In this document: piece by piece, positions 9,851-17,888 of the stretch
How the letters are laid out: each line of letters begins with the position of its first letter
How positions within the stretch are numbered: position 1 is the stretch's first letter
Assembly (NCBI RefSeq): GCF_028682395.1
Contig: NZ_JANHLC010000005.1
Span: forward strand, 62,001-126,000
DNA length: 64,000 nucleotides
Direction of reading: 5' to 3'
Source: Pseudomonas putida
GTDB lineage: Bacteria; Pseudomonadota; Gammaproteobacteria; Pseudomonadales; Pseudomonadaceae
Translations under genes and position numbers: made by a program
The notes under the pieces: model-generated
What the model was told of the DNA's origin: nothing
Seen by the model: only the letters and a program-made list of their open reading frames with translations
Databases searched by the model: none

Positions 9851-11671
9851 TCAGTGATCGTTGTTGTTGAGGGGGTCGTGCTCGCGACGCAAAAGCTTGG
9901 CCAGCAGACCTGTCAGCCGGTAACGCCGGCTGTGCTTGAACTGTTGCACCCGGGCCGTCAGGTTGGCGTGCTTGTTGGCTGTGTCCTGCGATTGCATGTG
10001 CAACCTGACGTGCTCGTCGGCCGATTTCTGCAGTTGCACCTGCAGCGTGGCGTGTGCGTCGGCCGCCTCTTGCAGTTGCGCCCGCAACCGGGTCTGGTCA
10101 TCGTTCGCCGCCACCAACTGCTGCTGAAGTTGCTGGGCCTGTTGCGCGCATTCGCTGAGCGCGGCATTGCGCTGACTGACTTCCTGTTCCGCGTGCGCCA
10201 GGGCCAGACGCAGCTCGCCCAGTTCGCGCTCACGCTCAGTGGCATGGGCGGTTTCCTGAGCGATAACCTCGGCCATACGGGTCAACTGCTCGTTTCTGTT
10301 CAGCAGTTCGTCCTGCAATTCCTGCTGCACCTGGGCGGTCTGCGCCCGGTGTTGCTGGGCCTCGAGGACTTCCCGGCTCAGCGCCTCGGCGGCGCAGCGG
10401 GCCTCTTGCTGCAACTGCTGCACGTGTTGGCTTAGCTCGCTTTCCTGGGCGAGCGCACCGGCATGGGCCATGGGTTCGGCCTGCGCCAGCATTTCAACGC
10501 GGCGCTGTTGGTCCAGGGCGCGTTTGTGCTCGGTCAAGGCAGCGGCATCTTCCTGCCGACACGCCACGACAAACAGAATCGGCGCGGTCAGCGAAAAACG
10601 CTCGAGCAACGAAATGGCTGGGCCAATCGCATTCAGCAAGGTACGCGCAGTGGCCGGCAGTTCCTGCGTCTGGCTACGCCCTTCCAGCAGGTCAGCGGCA
10701 CCGCGATGGCGGCCGAGCATATAGGCGACCAGCTCCGGCAGGCTCATGCCGTATTGGCCATCCATATGCAGTAGTTCGAACCCGCAGCGCGCCAGCAAGT
10801 GGCGCACCTGAGCGGGGCCAAACAGGTTGATATGCCCCGGCGTGTCGTAGCCGCCGTGCACCACGCTGCAATCGCCGCGCTGGGCGCGCAGCAGCGGTGA
10901 ATCGAGATTGGGGATGGTGAAGGCCAGCACGCCGTTTTCGGCCAGCAACTGGTGGCAACTGTGCAGCATCTGCGCGGGGTCGACCATATGCTCCAACGAT
11001 TCCCAGAAGCTGATCAGGTCGAACCGTCCCGACGGGGTCTGCTCGTCATGCAGCACCTGCAACCCGGCTTCTTCGCAGAGCTTGATGCACTCGCGCGACG
11101 ACTCCACGCCCAGGCCATCGAAGCCGTGCTCACGGGCCGCGACCAACGAGTTGCCCAGGCCGCAGCCCATATCCAGATAACGCAGGCCCTGACGTTGCTC
11201 GAACAGCACGCTCAGGCGCGTGAAGTAGTCATTGAAACGGGCCAGGTCAGCCTGCTGGTTCTCTGCCGACGAGCGCTTATGAAACGAGCGTTGCAGCACC
11301 TCCAGCGCGTGCGGAGATTGCGCAAAAAAACGCTCGAACAGATGTGCATCAACCTTCAGCGGCACATGCCAGCAACCGCAATGGCCGCATTCTTGATAGC
11401 CGTAGCCATCGTAGGACTGAAAAATCGGCCGCTGATCCTGCACAGCCCCACAGGCCGGACAGCCGCGCGCCTCCAACTGTTCGATCAGCGGGCGACCGGC
11501 TCGGTTCCAGCATTGCACCGCCTCGCCCCAATCGGACTGGCTCATGGTGCTAAATGGCGTGCCAATAGCCATGCGCGGCGCGCTGGCATCATCGTTCGGC
11601 TGTGTCGTCAGGGCAACAATCAGGCGGGCAAGATCGCCCGCCAGGTCCCCGGCAGTCTGGTCAATCGGCAT
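9851..11671 (-). CDS. SAM-dependent methyltransferase with zinc-ribbon start and long C-terminal coiled coil
   Basis: This is a 606-residue protein. Residues 71-98 hold two CxxC pairs (CPAC, CGHC), probably a zinc ribbon. Residues 166-174, LDMGCGLGN, are motif I of class I methyltransferases, followed by the acidic VE pair at 189-190 and SFWESLEHM near 221. From about residue 376 to 578 the sequence is almost entirely Gln/Ala/Glu/Leu heptads, a coiled coil. Three near-identical 14-residue units (533-546, 547-560, 561-574) lie at its end, and a basic tail SRRYRLTGLL follows. This layout beside Wzm/Wzt resembles WbdD-type chain terminators, which cap O-polysaccharides and measure length with a coiled coil. 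That role is inference, and no kinase domain is visible. Confidence 0.85.
   Translation of the reverse strand: MPIDQTAGDLAGDLARLIVALTTQPNDDASAPRMAIGTPFSTMSQSDWGEAVQCWNRAGRPLIEQLEARGCPACGAVQDQRPIFQSYDGYGYQECGHCGCWHVPLKVDAHLFERFFAQSPHALEVLQRSFHKRSSAENQQADLARFNDYFTRLSVLFEQRQGLRYLDMGCGLGNSLVAAREHGFDGLGVESSRECIKLCEEAGLQVLHDEQTPSGRFDLISFWESLEHMVDPAQMLHSCHQLLAENGVLAFTIPNLDSPLLRAQRGDCSVVHGGYDTPGHINLFGPAQVRHLLARCGFELLHMDGQYGMSLPELVAYMLGRHRGAADLLEGRSQTQELPATARTLLNAIGPAISLLERFSLTAPILFVVACRQEDAAALTEHKRALDQQRRVEMLAQAEPMAHAGALAQESELSQHVQQLQQEARCAAEALSREVLEAQQHRAQTAQVQQELQDELLNRNEQLTRMAEVIAQETAHATERERELGELRLALAHAEQEVSQRNAALSECAQQAQQLQQQLVAANDDQTRLRAQLQEAADAHATLQVQLQKSADEHVRLHMQSQDTANKHANLTARVQQFKHSRRYRLTGLLAKLLRREHDPLNNNDH
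9950..10075 (-). repeat. Three tandem 14-residue coiled-coil units within the methyltransferase gene
   Basis: The encoded units LQEAADAHATLQVQ, LQKSADEHVRLHMQ and SQDTANKHANLTAR align without gaps. The period is 42 bases, which is two heptads, so gain or loss of a unit would lengthen or shorten the coiled coil in register. Confidence 0.65.
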
Positions 11672-11695
11672 AGGAAGTCCGGCCCTCGACAGTCA

Positions 11696-12541
11696 TTAAC
11701 CCACTCCTTCGGCGGCACCGGCGCGTGCAGCATAAATCAGCAGCTCACGCATGCTCGGGTCTGCCAGCATGGCCTGGTAGTTTTCCAGATCGGTACCCAT
11801 CAATTCTGTGAGGCCGTAGATGCTGTAGTTGAATGCCTCGGACTCCAGCACGCGGAAGTCCGAGGCATTCAACATCCATTCAATCTCGCCGGCAGTATAT
11901 TCTCGATGGTGCCCTTCGAATGGCAACTCGGTGGCGAACTGGCTTTGAATTGGCGGATGAATCGATTGCCCGCGCGCCAGCTTCTGGCGGTTGTAGATAT
12001 AGGCCAGGTTCGGCGTGTCGAGCACCAGCAGGCCATCGGCAACCAGCGCGCGATGCAGGTCCTGTAACAGCAAGCGCGGGGTATGCGGCACATGCTCGAT
12101 CACGCCCATCAGAACCACGGCGTCGTAACCACCGTCGGGTTTGAAGTCGGCGAAGTTCTGCACCTGCACGCCTTGCTCGCGCAGCAAACGCTGATTTTCT
12201 TCGAAGCAGGCACCGTAGCTGTCGAAGGAGTCCAGCGCCGTGACCTGGTAACCGGCTTGGGCCAGCATCAGCGAGCAGTTGCCAAAATAGGCACCGAAAT
12301 CCAGCACCCGTGCGCCCGGCGGCAGGTGCGTGCGCACCATGCGCAGCGCACGCACCATGCGGATCGAACTGAGGTTGATGTAGTTCGCCCAGTTGAAGCC
12401 CTTGAGGCCCGGAGAATGGGCTTCCAACACCGTATAGTCCTTACCGTCGATGCGGGCCATCACCTGCTGCGCGGCGCGGTCGGCAATGGCAAATTCAGCG
12501 GCGAAGTCGCGCTGTAACTCGTCGGAGAAACTCAGTTTCAT
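11696..12541 (-). CDS. Class I SAM-dependent methyltransferase
   Basis: The protein is 281 residues from an ATG at 12541, supported by AAAAGG about 9 bases upstream. A longer frame to 12682 starts with a low-complexity Arg/Cys stretch and is rejected. Residues 79-89, VLDFGAYFGNC, are the SAM-binding motif I, and VVLMGVIEHVPH is the post-II region, placing it in the Methyltransf_11/23 type. It lacks the coiled coil of its downstream neighbour. In a Wzm/Wzt operon, one likely role is methylation of the glycan terminus or of a side-chain. The target is unknown. Confidence 0.83.
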   Translation of the reverse strand: MKLSFSDELQRDFAAEFAIADRAAQQVMARIDGKDYTVLEAHSPGLKGFNWANYINLSSIRMVRALRMVRTHLPPGARVLDFGAYFGNCSLMLAQAGYQVTALDSFDSYGACFEENQRLLREQGVQVQNFADFKPDGGYDAVVLMGVIEHVPHTPRLLLQDLHRALVADGLLVLDTPNLAYIYNRQKLARGQSIHPPIQSQFATELPFEGHHREYTAGEIEWMLNASDFRVLESEAFNYSIYGLTELMGTDLENYQAMLADPSMRELLIYAARAGAAEGVG

Positions 12542-12602
12542 GTGTTGACCTTTTTGATGAGCTGGCGCCGGCTCGGGCGCTCCTGAAGAGTGGCCAGCAG
12601 CA

Positions 12603-14348
12603 TCATGCCGACTCCGTGCAGGTACTGCGCGCCGACACCTGCATCGGCAACAGGGTGTTGGCACCGCCGAACTTGCCGCCATTGCCGATGACGTTGAATT
12701 CCATACTGCGATTCAGGGCGTAGTAGACGTCATCGTTGACGGAGAAGAAGCGCCCGTCGTTGTGCTCGAAGTAGCCGGGACGCACCGCGAAGAGCGTCAG
12801 GGTGAAGGTCCCCAGCCCCAGCTTCAGACTCGAGCAATCAAAACCCACCTCACCTTCGCCATCGGCGATGGTGAGCGCGCCCGCGCTAAGGCGAGCGACA
12901 TCGGTCACCCCGTCGCGGTGAATGGCGATAAGAAACTCGACCGGCAACTGCCCGGAGCCCGGCACGATCCGATAGCGCGCACGCACGCTGATCGGCTCAC
13001 CGGCATCGAAGACAAACTGGCCGACGCCGTCAGCGCCAAACAACTCGATGTCTTCCAGCCAGATACGGCCGGAGCCATGCACATCGGACTGTGGCGCCAA
13101 CTGGGTAGACGGCGCTTCCATTTCGCTGCACGCCTGCGCCCAGGCCTCCGGTGCTTCCTCGTCCTGCCCTTCATCGACACTCAACGGTTGGACACCAAGC
13201 AATGGCAGCTCGGCTCGCAGCTCGCACTTCTCTTTGAACCACAGTTCGCACAGCAGTGTGTTGTCTTCGCTGGCGACATAGTCCAGCTCCACCCGCAGCG
13301 CACCCTCATGGCGCAGCTGTTGCTGGCTGAGGTCGAGCACCAACCGACAACGCTTGACCGCGCCACCATCGGCCAGAATGCGCAAGCCGCTTCCCCCGGC
13401 TATCATCTCAAAACCGGACGACGGCTCGATCAGCGTACCGCCCTCCTGCATTGGATATTCCTTGAGTAACTGCTCACCGGCCAGTACACGCACCGAGCGC
13501 ACCAGCAGTTGCCCACGCAGAGGGGCCTGATCGGCGGTCGACAGTTCCAACACACACAGGCCGGCCTGCTTGGTGGCCAGGGCCTTGGCGCGCAGGCGCC
13601 CTTCTTCTTGCAGGCGCACCGAGTGCTCATAGGCGCGGATCACCTCGTCGCTGCGCCCATCCATCAGCACGCCGCCACGATCCATCCAGATCATCCGGTT
13701 ACACAGTTTGGAAGCCGAATACACATCATGGGAAACCAGCAGCACGGTGGTGCCGCTCTCTTCGGTCATCTCACGGATGCGCTCGAAACTTTTGTTGGCA
13801 AAGTAGGCATCTCCCACGCCGAGAATCTCGTCGAGCACCAGCAACTCGGGGGAGATCGCCGTGGAGGTGGCGAACATCAGGCGCGCCATCATGCCGCTGG
13901 AATAGGTTTTCACCGGCTGATCGATGTATTCCTCAAGCTCAGAGAACGCGATGATCTCATCAACCTTACTCTTGGCACGCTCCCCGGTCACAGCCAGGTG
14001 CGCAAGGTACGCCAGGGCATTTTCGCGGCCGGTGAAGTCGGGATGAAAACCGGTGCCAATCTGCAACAGCGCATGGGCGCCCTGACTCACTTGGAACTCG
14101 CCCACGGTGGGTTGCGTAACGCCGGTGATCAGCCGCAACAGGGTACTTTTGCCCGCGCCATTGCGACCGATAAAGGCCACTTTCTCGCCCTTGCGGATGG
14201 TCAGGTTAACGTCACGGATCGCCCAGTGTTCCTGATAGGCGCTGGGGCTACGCAGCAGGCCCAGCATGTCGAGGAAGCGGTAGTGCGGCTTGGCATAAAG
14301 CTTGTACAGCTTGGACAGGCCTTGGGCGTGGATGATTACATCACTCAT
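12603..14348 (-). CDS. wzt: Wzt-type polysaccharide ABC transporter, ATP-binding subunit with enlarged C-terminus
   Basis: The protein is 581 residues. The nucleotide-binding domain has Walker A GRNGAGKST (61-69), signature YSSGMMARL (149-157) and Walker B LLVLDEILGVGD (169-180). The aspartate/glutamate order and the GVGD sequence are typical of O-antigen exporters. From about 400 to 565 there is a beta-rich Wzt-C type domain, which in characterised systems recognises the modified end of the glycan chain. An additional beta-rich stretch of about 140 residues (roughly 250-390) lies between them, so this Wzt is longer than the classical O8/O9a proteins (about 400-430 residues). It overlaps the permease gene by 8 bp. 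Confidence 0.9.
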   Translation of the reverse strand: MSDVIIHAQGLSKLYKLYAKPHYRFLDMLGLLRSPSAYQEHWAIRDVNLTIRKGEKVAFIGRNGAGKSTLLRLITGVTQPTVGEFQVSQGAHALLQIGTGFHPDFTGRENALAYLAHLAVTGERAKSKVDEIIAFSELEEYIDQPVKTYSSGMMARLMFATSTAISPELLVLDEILGVGDAYFANKSFERIREMTEESGTTVLLVSHDVYSASKLCNRMIWMDRGGVLMDGRSDEVIRAYEHSVRLQEEGRLRAKALATKQAGLCVLELSTADQAPLRGQLLVRSVRVLAGEQLLKEYPMQEGGTLIEPSSGFEMIAGGSGLRILADGGAVKRCRLVLDLSQQQLRHEGALRVELDYVASEDNTLLCELWFKEKCELRAELPLLGVQPLSVDEGQDEEAPEAWAQACSEMEAPSTQLAPQSDVHGSGRIWLEDIELFGADGVGQFVFDAGEPISVRARYRIVPGSGQLPVEFLIAIHRDGVTDVARLSAGALTIADGEGEVGFDCSSLKLGLGTFTLTLFAVRPGYFEHNDGRFFSVNDDVYYALNRSMEFNVIGNGGKFGGANTLLPMQVSARSTCTESA

Positions 14349-15153
14349 AGTCTACCAACATGTTCTTGAAGCGTCTGAAGAAGGCGCTACCCAGGGCAAA
14401 CGTGACTACGCAGATCACCGCGTACCAACCCAGGGCCTCCAGGTTGATCGGGTGGTCGGCCAGCAGCACCGAACGAAAAGCTTCGGTCATGTAGTAAACC
14501 GGATTGAGGTAAATCATGGCCTGGAAGCCACCGGGCACCATCTCCGGGGTGAACCCGATTGGCGAGATAAACATCAGCAGTAACAAGCTCAGGTTAACGA
14601 AATTGGCCACGTCGGGCAGCGCCACCACCACAGCCGACAGCACAAACACACAGCCCAGCAGAAACAGCACCTGCAAGACGATGACAACCGGCAGCAACAG
14701 GAAGCGCCAGTTCATGTTGTCGTCACCCAGCACCAGCAACGCCACGATCAGAATGCTCACCACCTGGCCGGCCAGCGCGACGAACACCGTGCGCACCGGA
14801 ATAAGGTCCACCGGCAGCATCACGTTCTTGACGAGGTGCATGTTCTGGCGCAACGACACCGCCCCGCTGTTGAGCGCCTCGCTCATACCGATGTACGGCA
14901 CCAGACCGGCAAACACATACAGCGTGTAGTCGAACTCGCTAAACCCCGGAAAACGCACCTTGAACACCACCAGGTACACGAACAGGTAGATGCTCAGCAG
15001 CAACATGGGGTTGATCAACAGCCAAGCCTTGCCAAAGGCCGAGCCCGAATAACGCTTGGCCAGTTCCACTCGGGTGACGGCGGTCAGCACTTCGCGATAA
15101 GACCATATCATCGACAGTACGCGACCTGCCGAACGCCCAATGCGCAAAATCAT
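14341..15153 (-). CDS. wzm: Wzm-type polysaccharide ABC transporter permease
   Basis: The protein is 270 residues with about six hydrophobic segments. The N-terminus has the cytoplasmic RVELAKRYSGSAFGKAWLLINP stretch (a partial family signature is ELAKRYSGSAFG), typical of ABC-2 type O-antigen and teichoic-acid exporters. It ends MLVDYE and overlaps wzt. Together with wzt it would flip the lipid-linked glycan across the inner membrane after synthesis is complete. This fits the absence of Wzx and Wzy genes in the window. Its start overlaps the radical SAM stop by 4 bp. Confidence 0.92.
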   Translation of the reverse strand: MILRIGRSAGRVLSMIWSYREVLTAVTRVELAKRYSGSAFGKAWLLINPMLLLSIYLFVYLVVFKVRFPGFSEFDYTLYVFAGLVPYIGMSEALNSGAVSLRQNMHLVKNVMLPVDLIPVRTVFVALAGQVVSILIVALLVLGDDNMNWRFLLLPVVIVLQVLFLLGCVFVLSAVVVALPDVANFVNLSLLLLMFISPIGFTPEMVPGGFQAMIYLNPVYYMTEAFRSVLLADHPINLEALGWYAVICVVTFALGSAFFRRFKNMLVDYE

Positions 15154-17888
15154 CGTTTGAACCCCCGGAACAGGAATTCCACCAGCGGCTTTCTCACCAT
15201 GCTCGCTACTGCGCCAACAAAACGCTGCTTGCGGCTACGGCCTGGCTGGCGGTTGATGATGGAGAAATGCGCGAGACTGGCATCGGCCAGGGTCCGATCG
15301 AAGAACGGCCCTTGGTAACCGTAAGCCATCGGGCAGCGCTGACAGGGTGGCAATGGCGTGTCCGAGTTCACCGTGCGGCGGAACTCACGCATCTTGTCGC
15401 CGTTCCAGATCGACTGGAAATCTTGCTCGAAGATATTTCCCAGGGCGTAATGTTCCTGACTAGGACCGGTGGTGATGCAGCACACGTCCATGCGCCCATC
15501 GACGGTGAAGTTGTTGACATCGGTCCACGGCTTCTGGCAATAGAACCGAACCTTCTTCTCCTGCACCTGCTTGACTTTGATCAGCTTGGCCTTGCCCGGT
15601 GTGACGGTGATTGGGGTAACGCCCGCTGGCCCCTCACCGGCCAAGGCTTCCAACTCGATCAGCTCACCTTCACGTTCGCGATCCGGCGCTTCTTCCAGGG
15701 CATTGCCCCAGTCGATACTCGCCTTAAGCGCCTCGTCACCACGGCAAAACAGCACCACCTGCAAGCGGTGGTTCTGCTCAGTGTTGATGAGCAACTCCTG
15801 GGTATGGCTGCCGGGGCCGAATCTGAACTGGTGCGTCCACTTCTGGAAGTCTTCGCTGAGTACACCGATCACCAGCGTGCCGCTCTGCACCTCGACCTTC
15901 ACCGCAAATGCCAACTGGTCGTCCGGCGCGCATGGATTGGAGTACGACTTGATCAGGTAGCGCCCCTTGAGGTTCGGCGCCGCTTCGATATTCAGTACAG
16001 GACCTTCCCAGACCGCACGCACGCCCGGGCTGTCGATCTGCCAGCGACGCGGGAACGGTAGTTTGAACGCTTTGCGAATACCGGCACCGGGGCGCATGAC
16101 GCGAATGAAGTCGATATCGGCGGCACAGGCGCCGCTCGCTGCGAAGAGCAGGGAAACCTGAAGTTCTTCAGCGGTCTCGAAGGCCAACTCCACAGCTTGT
16201 TCGCCAGCGCCTGGCTGGATCACCCGACTAGCCAGCACCTGCCCCGACTCCGCCAATACCGAGAGCTGCAACGGCGCGCCGTCCAGCGTCACGTTGGCCT
16301 TGAACACCAGAAGCTTGCCGGGTTCTACCGGCGTCGAGGCGCTGCGCCAGGTGTACTCGCCTTCGCTGCCCTGCGGGCAATGCAGTTGCGCACGGTTGAG
16401 GTGCCACGACACGCTGACGGCTGCGCTAGAGGCATGCCAGTCATCACGACGCGGTGCGAGCAGACGTCCTTCAAAACCGGGCGGCATGATCACTCGATCC
16501 ACCGGGTCTGGCCGCACAGAGCGGAAAGTGGCCGGATCGATACGAATATCGCACGAGTTGATGGTGTAAGGAATGCCTCGCCGCGGCACATCTTCCAGAT
16601 ACTCGTGGGCCGCATCCAGCGCATCGTTGACCTGCGACTCGTACGGCACGATATCGCGCAGGTCTTCTACGGCGCCGAGGTCGGCACCCAACTCGGACAG
16701 CGGACGGATCATGATCACGTTCACGCGCAGGTCGTACTCGGCAAACTGCAGGAACTGCTGCAATTCGTGCACGTTGGTGGCATGTACCACGAACGACACG
16801 AACACGCTCGGCAAGTCACTCCAGGCGCGTTGGTCGACGATGGCGCGAATGCTATTGGTGACCCGGTCGAACTCCTTGATCTTCATCACTTCGCGGTGCG
16901 TCGGGCCGGTTGCGGCGTTAAGCGAGAAGGTAATCGACTGCAGGCTCAGCAGGTGGGGAATCTGCTCTGGCTCGATCAACGCACCGTTGGTGATCAGGTA
17001 CGACGAGGCGCCTTTCTTCTGCAAGGTCACCAGCAGCGAGTTGAATTCACGGTACAGGGTCGGCTCACCGTTGCCTTCCACACCATACATGTAGGCGGTA
17101 TTCAGGGTCGGGGCGATAAAACGCTGGACCTTATCGAACGGCAACTGTTTCTTGATGATGCCGGTGCGTTTGATGGTCACCGAGCAGAATTCGCACAGCG
17201 CGTTGCACTGACCGGTCGGGCACAGCGCCAGGTACATCGGCAGACTCAGACTTTCCTCACGGTTCAGGCGCATTTCCATGCCGGCGACAAAGGCGTTGAA
17301 CAGCCGCGAGCTTTTGCAGCGCCGATGGATGTAGCGCTTGAGCGGGCCCCAGTGCGGTAGGTAGGTGTCGACGTCAAGAATGCGGTCATCGGCCACATAA
17401 GGCGCGGCAAGAATTTCCAGCTCGCCGAGCTTGAACGTGCTGCCACGCGGGTAGGTGCCGTAGTAGTTGATCATCGCCAGGCGGTATTCACCGCAGGCGT
17501 CAGGCGCACAGGAAAACCCCAGGCGCTGGGCGCCACTCTGCTCCATCGCCCTGACGCGCAGCCAGTGCGTCGAATTGCCGGCACTGCCCTTATGCTCTTC
17601 CTTGATCAGTACCAGCGCCAGAGGAGCAGCGTGATCGACCTCGACCTGCAACTCAAAGGTGTAGAGCTGGCCCTTGTTCAGCACCAACGTCGAGGACAGC
17701 AGTTGAGTATTGAGCGGACCTTCGTCGCACACCCAGTGGCCTTCGCCCTGCGCTTCACCAGGCTTGGCACACAGGGCCTGCCAGGTAACGCCCGAGGCGA
17801 TATCCGGCTCGATAAAACCGGTGCGCTTCTTGCGCCCGCTTTCGCGGCTGACGCTTTCAGCGACTTCGACGACAGGAATAATGTTCAT
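15150..17888 (-). CDS. Large radical SAM protein with SPASM-like tail and three beta-sandwich-like modules
   Basis: This is a 912-residue protein. Residues 228-235, CNALCEFC, give the CX3CX2C cluster motif of radical SAM enzymes. A second cysteine set near 784, 803-804, 849 and 852 (FYCQKPW, DVCC, CQRC) looks like a SPASM or twitch auxiliary-cluster domain, with the segment ALGNIFEQDFQSIWNG between, as in SPASM proteins. Three beta-rich modules, at about 30-160, 484-598 and 624-732, resemble modules in the glycosyltransferase at 20056 and the oxidoreductase at 23675. The two later ones separate the radical SAM core from the SPASM-like tail. The enzyme is far longer than usual family members (about 350-450 residues). 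The substrate is unknown; a glycan or glycan-lipid is suggested by context. Confidence 0.85.
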   Translation of the reverse strand: MNIIPVVEVAESVSRESGRKKRTGFIEPDIASGVTWQALCAKPGEAQGEGHWVCDEGPLNTQLLSSTLVLNKGQLYTFELQVEVDHAAPLALVLIKEEHKGSAGNSTHWLRVRAMEQSGAQRLGFSCAPDACGEYRLAMINYYGTYPRGSTFKLGELEILAAPYVADDRILDVDTYLPHWGPLKRYIHRRCKSSRLFNAFVAGMEMRLNREESLSLPMYLALCPTGQCNALCEFCSVTIKRTGIIKKQLPFDKVQRFIAPTLNTAYMYGVEGNGEPTLYREFNSLLVTLQKKGASSYLITNGALIEPEQIPHLLSLQSITFSLNAATGPTHREVMKIKEFDRVTNSIRAIVDQRAWSDLPSVFVSFVVHATNVHELQQFLQFAEYDLRVNVIMIRPLSELGADLGAVEDLRDIVPYESQVNDALDAAHEYLEDVPRRGIPYTINSCDIRIDPATFRSVRPDPVDRVIMPPGFEGRLLAPRRDDWHASSAAVSVSWHLNRAQLHCPQGSEGEYTWRSASTPVEPGKLLVFKANVTLDGAPLQLSVLAESGQVLASRVIQPGAGEQAVELAFETAEELQVSLLFAASGACAADIDFIRVMRPGAGIRKAFKLPFPRRWQIDSPGVRAVWEGPVLNIEAAPNLKGRYLIKSYSNPCAPDDQLAFAVKVEVQSGTLVIGVLSEDFQKWTHQFRFGPGSHTQELLINTEQNHRLQVVLFCRGDEALKASIDWGNALEEAPDREREGELIELEALAGEGPAGVTPITVTPGKAKLIKVKQVQEKKVRFYCQKPWTDVNNFTVDGRMDVCCITTGPSQEHYALGNIFEQDFQSIWNGDKMREFRRTVNSDTPLPPCQRCPMAYGYQGPFFDRTLADASLAHFSIINRQPGRSRKQRFVGAVASMVRKPLVEFLFRGFKR

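Noticed and set aside
7786..9870. Long plus-strand frame (694 codons) opposite the asparagine synthase gene
   Set aside because: It is exactly antisense to a gene with clear catalytic motifs. Its translation is His/Gln/Arg-rich without domains, as expected from a high-G+C shadow frame.
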